From assembly GCF_001667585.1 (NCBI RefSeq), contig NZ_LZJZ01000083.1:62001-126000 (forward strand): DNA of 64,000 nucleotides. The letters are read 5' to 3'. Every line of letters starts with the position of its first letter. Position 1 is the stretch's first letter. This stretch comes from Mycobacterium sp. E2733. GTDB lineage: Bacteria; Actinomycetota; Actinomycetes; Mycobacteriales; Mycobacteriaceae. The notes beneath the pieces were generated by a model. The model saw only the letters and a list, made by a program, of their open reading frames with translations, was not told the DNA's origin and did no database searches. Of the stretch, positions 16,344 through 23,115 are shown piece after piece. A program made the translations under genes and the position numbers.

Positions 16344-17539
16344 GGCGGGCAACCCCGTTCGACTACCATTCGTCGCACCGCCTCGTTGTCGACGCCCAGC
16401 CGCGCCGCGGACCGGCCCCGCGGCGGAACCGGCGGGGGTGGCGCGGGCAGGTGCGAGATCGACGCTTGGGTCGGCAGCGCCGCGTAGCCCGCGGCGACGG
16501 CGGCCATCGACACCTCGATCAGCTCGCCACCACCGCGGCCCAGCGATTCGGCTACCACCCGGGCGGCCTCCAGCCCCGTCAATGGATCGGCGATGGCGTC
16601 ACCGCAGAACACCGGCCCGTCGGCGGCGACGCCGACGAGGCCGCCGCCCACCGCGGCGTCATCGCCGAACGCCGGCCTGCCGTCGTCGTATCCTTTGATG
16701 CGCAACCAGATTCGACCCCTGCCCGGCTCGATGTGATCCGGCCCGAGCCGGCGCCGCGTCAGCGCCGCGGGACGCGAGCCTTCGATCACCACGTCGGCGG
16801 CGCCGAGCAGCTCGCGCAACTCGCCGGCTTGGCCGTCGAAATCGACACAGTACGAGAGTTTTTCACCGTTCATCCAGTCGAAGAACGCCCGGTTGCCGCT
16901 CCGAGTGCCGTCCGGGCGGACCGGGCTCTCGACCTTGACGACCGTCGCTCCGGCGCGTGCCAGCAGCTGCGCGCACAACGGGCCCGCCCACATGGAGGAC
17001 AGGTCGGCGACCAGCAGCCCCGAGACGTCGCGCGCCGGTCCGCGGCCGCCCCGCGGCCGTATTCGCGGCGCGGCGGCGGCGGCTTCGCCGAGACCCGCCG
17101 CGGGGATGTCGAGCAGCGTCGCGCGCTCGACGACCGCGCAGAGCGGTCGCGTTGCCGCCCAGCGCCGCAACGCAACCCACGGGTCTTCCGCCACCTCATC
17201 GTGCTGCACCAGCGCGGGCACCGCGGCGGCGTCGTCGGGGCGCGACAGCGTGATCGCGCACCAGCCGTCGGCGACGACCAGCAGCCGGGTGGCGCCACCC
17301 GCGGACACCCGGCCGCCGCGAGTCAGGCCCAGCAGCGCGGCCCGCCCGGTCAGCAGGCCGGCGGCATTGACCGTGATGCCCCAGCGCTCGGCCACGGCCG
17401 CGGCCACCCCCTGGGCGTGGGTCAGCACGTTCGCGCGCGAGAAGTCGGGCGGTCCGTCCGGCAGGCCGGTCAGGTAGGCCAGTCCGCTACTCCCCCACAT
17501 CGACGTAGCCGAGCTCACGTCCACCATTGTGCTCGTCAC
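16337..17539 (-). CDS. Family III (CaiB/BaiF) CoA-transferase with rearranged domain order
   Basis: 400 residues. The usual N-terminal start of the family (LLVADLSSMWAGPLCAQLLARAG) appears only at about residue 170. It is followed by NGEKLSYCVDFD, an SGYG-equivalent GYDDGRPAFGD and the active-site region ADPLTGLEAARV with Asp at about residue 318. The first 160 residues (GLPDGPP, LLVVADGWCAITL, DPWVALRRWAATRP) look like the C-terminal half of the same family. The order therefore seems permuted. It would transfer CoA between carboxylic acids, perhaps passing product to the coupled amidohydrolase. GTG start, 7 bases after the Rv0216-like gene. Confidence 0.82.
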   Translation of the reverse strand: MTSTMVDVSSATSMWGSSGLAYLTGLPDGPPDFSRANVLTHAQGVAAAVAERWGITVNAAGLLTGRAALLGLTRGGRVSAGGATRLLVVADGWCAITLSRPDDAAAVPALVQHDEVAEDPWVALRRWAATRPLCAVVERATLLDIPAAGLGEAAAAAPRIRPRGGRGPARDVSGLLVADLSSMWAGPLCAQLLARAGATVVKVESPVRPDGTRSGNRAFFDWMNGEKLSYCVDFDGQAGELRELLGAADVVIEGSRPAALTRRRLGPDHIEPGRGRIWLRIKGYDDGRPAFGDDAAVGGGLVGVAADGPVFCGDAIADPLTGLEAARVVAESLGRGGGELIEVSMAAVAAGYAALPTQASISHLPAPPPPVPPRGRSAARLGVDNEAVRRMVVERGCPPC

Positions 17540-17546
17540 GCGCCCC

Positions 17547-18563
17547 CTAAAACTGCAGCGCGCTGAATCGCCAGTCCAGCACCGCGCGGTCTGGTTCAGC
17601 CGCGACGTCGCTCACGGCGTAGACCAGCGACCGTAGCCCCAGCACGCCGCCGTGGCCGGTCGGCTCGGCGGACTCCACGTGCAACTCGCTGTACAGGGTG
17701 TCGCCTTCGTGGACCGGTCCGGTGTGATCGCAGGACTCCCAGCCCAGCACCGTCGCGAGGTTGGGCAGCAGCCTGCTCGCCTGCGCGAGCGCCAACCCGA
17801 TGGTATGGCCGCCGTAGACCAGCCGGCGTCCGCCGACCCGCGAATCATGATGAGTGGCAGCGACATTCAAGGTGAGCCGGGCCAGCTCGGGCGCGCTGCT
17901 GACCGCGTCGGCCGTGCTGCGCAACGCCGTGCCGGCCAGGCCGGGGTGAAAGTGCGGACCGGGCACCTTGCTCCGGAACATCTCGCCGTCCCAGTGCGCG
18001 ACGGGGTCGGTGGCCGGGCCCGGTGTGCCGGCGCCGATTCCGGATAGGTCGTCGCTCGGCGCACTGTGCGGATCCCAGTCCGGGCCGGCCGGCAGCATGG
18101 CGCACCGGTAGAAGTCGAGGACCAATCGATCGGCCTGGTCGATCGTGATCATCCGGAGCGCCGCCAGTCCCGTCGGGGGCCGGCCCGGCTTCAGCGAATT
18201 CGCCCGTAGCCCAACCACTTCGGTGCGGGTGTAGACGGTGTCGCCAATGACCGGGAAGCGGTGAAACGTCAGGCCGCGGTAGAACAGGTTGGCCTTGACC
18301 CGCTGGGTGGCCAGCGTCGACTGGCCGATCGCGACGTCGCAAACCAGCGCCGGGTGCGCCAGCGGTCCCGGCACGCCGGTCACGGCGGTGCACAGCACGG
18401 CATCGCACGCCAGGCGGAGCCGGTCACCCACGATCGCCTGGTGGGCCGCCGCCAGCCCTGAGGACAGCGTCACCGCAGGCGCCCAGTCGAAGACCTGGCC
18501 GACCGAGAGGTCGTCGAAGTACGGGCCCCCCGGCCGGATCCCCGCATACCCGTCACTAGTCAC
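17547..18563 (-). CDS. MaoC-like double hot-dog protein (Rv0216-like)
   Basis: 338 residues matching Rv0216, whose double hot-dog fold has been described structurally. The N-terminal half carries YFDDLSVGQVFDWAPAVTLS, and the second half holds NVAATHHDSRVGGRRLVYGGHTIGLALAQ, close to the (R)-hydratase motif Y/F-x-D-x-N-P-x-H but altered. It may bind or hydrate an acyl-CoA or acyl-ACP. The start is taken as GTG at 18563 because the frame further upstream runs through the 55-bp repeat array and loses similarity. It heads a three-gene operon with the CoA-transferase and amidohydrolase. Confidence 0.85.
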   Translation of the reverse strand: MTSDGYAGIRPGGPYFDDLSVGQVFDWAPAVTLSSGLAAAHQAIVGDRLRLACDAVLCTAVTGVPGPLAHPALVCDVAIGQSTLATQRVKANLFYRGLTFHRFPVIGDTVYTRTEVVGLRANSLKPGRPPTGLAALRMITIDQADRLVLDFYRCAMLPAGPDWDPHSAPSDDLSGIGAGTPGPATDPVAHWDGEMFRSKVPGPHFHPGLAGTALRSTADAVSSAPELARLTLNVAATHHDSRVGGRRLVYGGHTIGLALAQASRLLPNLATVLGWESCDHTGPVHEGDTLYSELHVESAEPTGHGGVLGLRSLVYAVSDVAAEPDRAVLDWRFSALQF

Positions 18564-18600
18564 AACGCCACATGCTGGCAGGCTGTCGAAGCGAGGGTCA

Positions 18601-18765
18601 ACCGCGTGGCGATCGCGAGCGCGGCGAAGCCGGGCGAAGCGGGTCGCCACCATCAACCGCGTGGCGATCGCGAGCGCGGCGAAGCCGGGCGAAGCGGGTC
18701 GCCACCATCAACTGCGTGGCGATCGCGAGCGCGGCGAAGCCGGGCGAAGCGGGTCGCCACCATCA
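18601..18765. repeat. MIRU-like tandem repeat, three 55-bp units
   Basis: Units at 18601-18655, 18656-18710 and 18711-18765. Units 1 and 2 are identical and unit 3 differs by one base (its third base is T, not C). Each contains GCGAAGCCGGGCGAAGCGGG. The period is not a multiple of three, and the array lies between the divergent Rv0216-like and FadE3-like genes. It resembles mycobacterial interspersed repetitive units and is a likely variable-number locus. Confidence 0.9.
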
Positions 18766-18785
18766 GGGCTGGAGGTCGATAGCAG

Positions 18786-19946
18786 GTGAACGACGAAGAG
18801 GACATGCTGGTGGCTACGGTGCGTGCGTTCATCGATCGCGACGTCAAACCGACGGTCCGCGAGGTCGAGCACGCCAATACCTATCCCGAGGCGTGGATCG
18901 AGCAGATGAAGCGGATCGGCATCTACGGCCTGGCCATTCCCGAGGAATACGGCGGGTCGCCGGTGTCCATGCCCTGCTACGTGCGGGTCACCGAGGAGCT
19001 GGCCCGCGGCTGGATGAGCCTGGCCGGCGCCATGGGCGGGCACACCGTGGTGGCCAAGCTGCTGACCCTGTTCGGGACGGAGGAACAAAAGCGGGCCTAC
19101 CTGCCGGCGATGGCGTCCGGCGAGTTGCGGGCGACGATGGCGTTGACCGAACCGGGCGGCGGCTCGGACCTGCAGAACATGACCACGACGGCGCTGCCTT
19201 TTGAGAGCGCGGACGGCGCCCCTGGCGGCCTGCGGATCAACGGGTCGAAGACCTGGATCAGCAACGCGCGGCGGTCGGGGCTGATCGCGCTGCTGTGCAA
19301 GACCGATCCGAATGTCACGCCCCGCCACCGCGGCATCTCGATCGTGCTCGTCCAGCACGGCCCCGGGCTGACCGTGTCGCGGGACCTGCCCAAGCTGGGC
19401 TACAAGGGCGTCGAGTCCTGCGAGCTGTCCTTCGAAGATTTCATTGCGCCCCAGTCGGCGGTGCTGGGCGGTGAGATGGGCGCAGGCTTTTCGCAAATGA
19501 TGAAGGGGCTCGAGACGGGCCGCATCCAGGTGGCCGCCCGGGCGCTGGGTGTCGGCACGGCGGCGCTCGAGGACGCGTTGGCCTATGCGCAGCAACGGGA
19601 AAGCTTCGGCCGGCCGATCTGGAAGCATCAGTCGGTGGGCAATTACCTGGCCGACATGGCGACCAAACTGACCGCCGCCCGCCAGCTCACCCGCTATGCC
19701 GCCGAGCGTTACGACAGCGGCGAGCGCTGCGACATGGAGGCCGGGATGGCCAAACTGTTCGCCTCCGAAGTGGCGATGGAGATCGCCCTGAACGCGGTGC
19801 GGATTCACGGCGGCTACGGATACTCGTGTGAATACGACGTGGAACGCTACTTCCGCGACGCGCCCCTGATGATCGTCGGCGAGGGCACCAATGAGATTCA
19901 GCGCAACGTGATCGCCGGGCAATTGGTCGCGCGGGGCGGTATCTGA
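18786..19946 (+). CDS. fadE3: Acyl-CoA dehydrogenase (FadE3-like)
   Basis: 386 residues, matching Rv0215c in position. Family signatures are ATMALTEPGGGSDLQ near residue 115, the FAD-contact YAQQRESFGRPIWKHQ near residue 265, and the C-terminal IHGGYGYSCEYDVERYFRDA with the probable catalytic Glu. It should oxidise an acyl-CoA to the 2-enoyl-CoA with FAD, passing electrons to ETF. GTG start with GGAGG 10 bases upstream. The 55-bp repeat array ends only 20 bases before the start codon, so copy number could affect its promoter. Confidence 0.93.
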   Translation: MNDEEDMLVATVRAFIDRDVKPTVREVEHANTYPEAWIEQMKRIGIYGLAIPEEYGGSPVSMPCYVRVTEELARGWMSLAGAMGGHTVVAKLLTLFGTEEQKRAYLPAMASGELRATMALTEPGGGSDLQNMTTTALPFESADGAPGGLRINGSKTWISNARRSGLIALLCKTDPNVTPRHRGISIVLVQHGPGLTVSRDLPKLGYKGVESCELSFEDFIAPQSAVLGGEMGAGFSQMMKGLETGRIQVAARALGVGTAALEDALAYAQQRESFGRPIWKHQSVGNYLADMATKLTAARQLTRYAAERYDSGERCDMEAGMAKLFASEVAMEIALNAVRIHGGYGYSCEYDVERYFRDAPLMIVGEGTNEIQRNVIAGQLVARGGI

Positions 19947-19986
19947 GCCGGAGTCCGAATGTCCGGGCTTGGCGTCGGGGCGTGCT

Positions 19987-19992
19987 GTATCC
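19987..19992 (+). promoter_or_regulatory. Possible -10 box of the dispanin gene
   Basis: TATCCT fits TANNNT and lies 66 bases before the dispanin ATG at 20059. A leader with a weak GAAAG ribosome site would follow. No clear -35 box. Confidence 0.35.
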
Positions 19993-20058
19993 TTGCCTGA
20001 CTTCTCAGCAAAGCTGCGCGGGATGAAAAGTTACTGCGATGAAAGAAAGTCGGCTGCC

Positions 20059-20523
20059 ATGAGTTATCCCCCAGGGCCCTACGAAGGCTCGCCGGAATGG
20101 CAGGGCCAGCAGCCGGAATGGCAGGGACAGCCGCCGCCTTGGCAGGGCCAGCAGCCGGGTTGGCAGGGCCAGCAACCGGGTTGGCCGGGCCAGCAACCGG
20201 GTTGGCCGGCGCCGCAACCGGGCTGGCAAGGCCAGCCGGAGCCGGAGAACTACCTCGTCTGGGCCATCCTGTGCACGGTGCTGTGCTGTCTGCCGATCGG
20301 AATCGTGTCGATCGTGTACTCCACCAAGGTGTCCGGGCTGTGGGCCCAAGGGCGGTATGCCGAGGCCCAGGCGGCGGCCGACAACGCGAAGAAGTGGGCC
20401 ATCATCGGCGCCATCGTCGGCGCGGTGTTCGCGGTGATCATGGTGATCCTGTACGTCGCCATCGGCGTGATCGCCGTCTCGAACCTGCCGTCCACCACGA
20501 CCACGACGTATTCGGGCTTCTGA
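20059..20523 (+). CDS. CD225/dispanin membrane protein with WQGQQPG repeats
   Basis: 154 residues from ATG at 20059 (MSYPPGPYEGS). An N-terminal cytoplasm-side stretch holds seven 7-residue repeats of the W-Q/P-G-Q-Q-P-G kind. Two membrane segments follow, LVWAILCTVLCCLPIGIVSI and WAIIGAIVGAVFAVIMVILY, joined by the conserved loop VSGLWAQGRYAEAQAAADNAKKW. This is the interferon-induced transmembrane/dispanin architecture, including the CC pair in the first segment. Bacterial members have no agreed function. The gene converges on the enoyl-CoA hydratase with an 18-base gap. Confidence 0.88.
   Translation: MSYPPGPYEGSPEWQGQQPEWQGQPPPWQGQQPGWQGQQPGWPGQQPGWPAPQPGWQGQPEPENYLVWAILCTVLCCLPIGIVSIVYSTKVSGLWAQGRYAEAQAAADNAKKWAIIGAIVGAVFAVIMVILYVAIGVIAVSNLPSTTTTTYSGF
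20098..20244 (+). repeat. Seven 21-bp coding repeats in the dispanin gene
   Basis: Units begin with TGG at 20098, 20119, 20140, 20161, 20182, 20203 and 20224, exactly 21 bases apart, each encoding W-(Q/P)-G/A-Q/P-Q/P-P-x. The regular period means copy number can change without a frameshift. Confidence 0.9.
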
Positions 20524-20541
20524 CAACGCTTTAGGCGTTTC

Positions 20542-21501
20542 CTAGTCGCGGGTCGCGTCGACCAGGCCCCAGGCCAGCGCGGTGCCGGCGTCGATGGTGC
20601 GGCCGGACAGCACGAGATAGGCGGTACGCCACCGGCCGATCCGGCGGGTGACGCTGAGCGTCCCGCCGGCGCCGGGGATCAGCCCCAACTGGAGTTCGGG
20701 CAGCCCGAACACCGAATCGTCACCCGCGGCCACCCATCCGCAGAACGCCGCCATTTCCAGCCCGCTGCCCACTACGCGGCCGTGCACCTCCGCCCGGCAG
20801 GCGCGGCCGAGCCGGGCGGTCAGCTCATCGAGCGCCAGGGCGGGGCTGTGCCGGGTGCGGGCCAGGTGCGCGCTCGCCGGATCGGCGAAGGTGCCGAATT
20901 CGGCGAGGTCGCCCCCGCTGCAGAACGACGGCCCGTTGCCGCTCAACACGATCCCGGTCACCGACGGGTCGAGTTGCGCGACGGTCAGCGCCTCCAGCAG
21001 CGCGGCCCTGGCGTCGGTGGAAAACGCATTGTGTCGCTGCGGGCGGTTGAACGCGATTCGCAGCGTGTCGCCGTCGCGGTGGGTCCGCACCGGGTCGGCG
21101 ATGTCGGGCATCCGGGCCGGACCGCGTTCGGCCAGCCAGCGCGCGAACTCCGGGCCCGCCTGCAAGGTCGAATAGGCCAGCGACTCGGTCACCACCGCCG
21201 ACAGCGCGGGCCCACCCGGGTCGACGCCGCGCAACACGTCGTCACAGATGCTGCTGGCCTGCGGCCAATGGTGACAGCGCGCGGTCAACTCGGCGAGCGC
21301 GTCGGGCACCGAAGCGACGGTGACTACCCGGCGATCGTCGCAGCGGTCCTCGGTCAGGGTGAAAGTCGCCGCCTGCAACCATGATTCGCAGCGGGCGAGG
21401 TCGGCGGCCGAACCATGCGCCAGGATCACCCCCGGCGGACCCGCGGAGCCGGTTTCGGGGCCGGCATCCGGGGGGCTCGACAGGTCCAGCACCCGCAGCA
21501 T
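20542..21501 (-). CDS. Enoyl-CoA hydratase/isomerase with N-terminal extension
   Basis: 319 residues from ATG at 21501. The crotonase core occupies roughly residues 125-319 with oxyanion-hole motifs GNGPSFCSGGDLAEFG and HGRVVGSGLEMAAFCGW and the FGLPELQLGLIPGAGGTLSV segment. The first 125 residues are an extension without a motif I recognise (contains SLAYSTLQAGPEFARWL). The start lies 2 bases after the stop of the upstream acyl-CoA synthetase, so both are on one transcript. It should act on the CoA thioester made by that enzyme or its oxidised product. Confidence 0.85.
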   Translation of the reverse strand: MLRVLDLSSPPDAGPETGSAGPPGVILAHGSAADLARCESWLQAATFTLTEDRCDDRRVVTVASVPDALAELTARCHHWPQASSICDDVLRGVDPGGPALSAVVTESLAYSTLQAGPEFARWLAERGPARMPDIADPVRTHRDGDTLRIAFNRPQRHNAFSTDARAALLEALTVAQLDPSVTGIVLSGNGPSFCSGGDLAEFGTFADPASAHLARTRHSPALALDELTARLGRACRAEVHGRVVGSGLEMAAFCGWVAAGDDSVFGLPELQLGLIPGAGGTLSVTRRIGRWRTAYLVLSGRTIDAGTALAWGLVDATRD

Positions 21502-21503
21502 CG

Positions 21504-23021
21504 CTACACCGAGTATTTCTCGATCAGCCCGTTCTTGTAGAGCTTGCCGGTGTCGGTGCGCGGCAGCTGGGCCTCGAACGCGATTGAGCGCGGACACTTG
21601 TAGTGCGCCAAGCGATCCCGCAGCCACGTCAGCAGCTCGTCGGCGAACTCGGCGGTGGCGTCGGACGGGTCGACGGTCTGCACGACCGCCAGCACGCGTT
21701 GCCCCATCTCGTCATCGGGAACGCCGAAGACCGCCGCGTCCAACACCTTCGGGTGGGTGGCCAGAAGGTTCTCGGTTTCCTGCGGGTAGATGTTCACCCC
21801 GCCCGAGATGATCATGTGGTGGCGGCGGTCGGTGAGGTAGAGGTAACCCTCGTCGTCGACGTAGCCGATGTCGCCGACCGTCGTCCACCCGCGCTTGTCC
21901 CGGGACGCAGCCGTTTTCGCGTCGTCGTTGAGGTACTCGAAGCTGTAGCCGCCCGCGAAATAGATCTCGCCGGGGTGCCCAGGCGGCAGCTCGTTCCCGT
22001 TCTCGTCCAGAATGTGGATCTCGCAGGCCATCGGCTTGCCGACCGAGCCCGGGTGCGCCAGCCACTCCTCGGCGCTGATCAGCGTCGACCCGATCGCCTC
22101 GGAGGAGGCGTAGTACTCGTCGATGATCGGCCCCCACCAGTCCATCATCTGCTTCTTGATCTCCACCGGACACGGCGCCGCCGCGTGCATCACCCGCTGC
22201 AGGCTGGACAGGTCGTACGAATTGCGCACCGCCTCGGGCAGTTTCAGCATCCGGGTGAACATCGCCGGGACGAACTGCCCGTGCGTGACGTGATAGCGCT
22301 GGATGGCGTCGAGGCAGCCTTCGGGATCGAACTTCTCCAGCACCACCGTGGTGATCCCGCCGGCCTGCGCGCTCATCGACCAGACCGAGGGCGCGGTGTG
22401 GTAGAGCGGCGCCGGGCTGAGATAGATCGAATCCGGGTTCATCCAAAAGCCGACGAGGGCGGACATCATGCCGGGCGCCTCGGCCGGCGGCACGTGCGGC
22501 AACTCGCGTTTGATGCCCTTGGGCCGGCCGGTGGTGCCCGACGAATACTGCAGCAGGTCACCCTCGCGTTCGTCGTCGATCGGGGTGTCCGGCTCGCCCG
22601 CAACGCATTCGGGGTAGCGCTGCCAGCCCTCGAGGTCGTCGTCGACGATCAGCAGCAATCCGGGCAGGCCGCCCGGAAGGTGCTCGGCCAGGTTCTCGCA
22701 GGTCTTGCGCAGCGCCGCCGACCCGATGATCGCCTTGGCGGCGCTGTTGTCGACGATGTAGGCGGCCTCGGCCGCGGTCAGGTGGGTGTTGATCGGTACG
22801 TAGTACAGACCGCTGCGGCGCGCCGCCCACATGACCGCGTGCATGTGTTCGTTGTTCTCCATCAGGATCGCGACGGCGTCGCCCTCGACGAGGCCGGCCC
22901 GCCGGAAATGATGCGCCAGCCGGTTGGCCCGCGCCTCCAGCTCGTCGAAGGTGACGACCGTGGCGGACGGGTGAAGAATTACGGCGGGCTTACCGGTGCC
23001 GAGGTACTCGCGAATCTGCAT
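21504..23021 (-). CDS. fadD4: Acyl-CoA synthetase (FadD4-like)
   Basis: 505 residues of the ANL superfamily, matching Rv0214 in position. A3 is LLQYSSGTTGRPKGIKREL near residue 155, A5 is YYASSEAIGSTL near residue 300, A8 covers DRRHHMIISGGVNIYPQE near residue 400, and the A10 lysine is in LPRTDTGKLYKNGL at the C-terminus. It makes acyl-AMP and then acyl-CoA. The ATG is 6 bases after a TACAGT -10 box, indicating a leaderless message, and a 16-base palindrome sits just upstream of the promoter. It forms an operon with the enoyl-CoA hydratase. Confidence 0.92.
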   Translation of the reverse strand: MQIREYLGTGKPAVILHPSATVVTFDELEARANRLAHHFRRAGLVEGDAVAILMENNEHMHAVMWAARRSGLYYVPINTHLTAAEAAYIVDNSAAKAIIGSAALRKTCENLAEHLPGGLPGLLLIVDDDLEGWQRYPECVAGEPDTPIDDEREGDLLQYSSGTTGRPKGIKRELPHVPPAEAPGMMSALVGFWMNPDSIYLSPAPLYHTAPSVWSMSAQAGGITTVVLEKFDPEGCLDAIQRYHVTHGQFVPAMFTRMLKLPEAVRNSYDLSSLQRVMHAAAPCPVEIKKQMMDWWGPIIDEYYASSEAIGSTLISAEEWLAHPGSVGKPMACEIHILDENGNELPPGHPGEIYFAGGYSFEYLNDDAKTAASRDKRGWTTVGDIGYVDDEGYLYLTDRRHHMIISGGVNIYPQETENLLATHPKVLDAAVFGVPDDEMGQRVLAVVQTVDPSDATAEFADELLTWLRDRLAHYKCPRSIAFEAQLPRTDTGKLYKNGLIEKYSV

Positions 23022-23027
23022 GCGCAG

Positions 23028-23033
23028 ACTGTA
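23028..23033 (-). promoter_or_regulatory. -10 box, leaderless start of the fadD4-like operon
   Basis: TACAGT on the minus strand ends 6 bases before the ATG at 23021. A TTGACA matching the -35 consensus lies inside the palindrome at 23045-23060 (spacer 20 bases). Confidence 0.55.
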
Positions 23034-23044
23034 CCGCCGAAAAA

Positions 23045-23060
23045 CTTGACGGGTGTCAAG
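23045..23060. promoter_or_regulatory. Operator palindrome CTTGAC-N4-GTCAAG
   Basis: A perfect 6-base-arm palindrome (spacer GGGT) that covers the likely -35 box of the fadD4-like operon. A repressor bound here would block that promoter. The binding protein is not known from sequence. The divergent cyclase promoter lies 44 bases away. Confidence 0.6.
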
Positions 23061-23103
23061 GTGTACGGTTCGCGCTTGTCCTTCGCATCCCGCGCACCTG
23101 GCT

Positions 23104-23109
23104 TACAGT
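23104..23109 (+). promoter_or_regulatory. -10 box, leaderless start of the cyclase-ATPase gene
   Basis: TACAGT ends 6 bases before the ATG at 23116. This identical hexamer is used in mirror orientation by the divergent fadD4-like operon. Confidence 0.55.
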
Positions 23110-23115
23110 GCGTCA

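Noticed and set aside
18601..18765. CRISPR array
   Set aside because: The 55-bp units are directly adjacent, with no unique spacers and no cas genes nearby.
20098..20244. Non-coding minisatellite or CRISPR
   Set aside because: Period 21 is in frame and encodes a regular peptide repeat in a dispanin.
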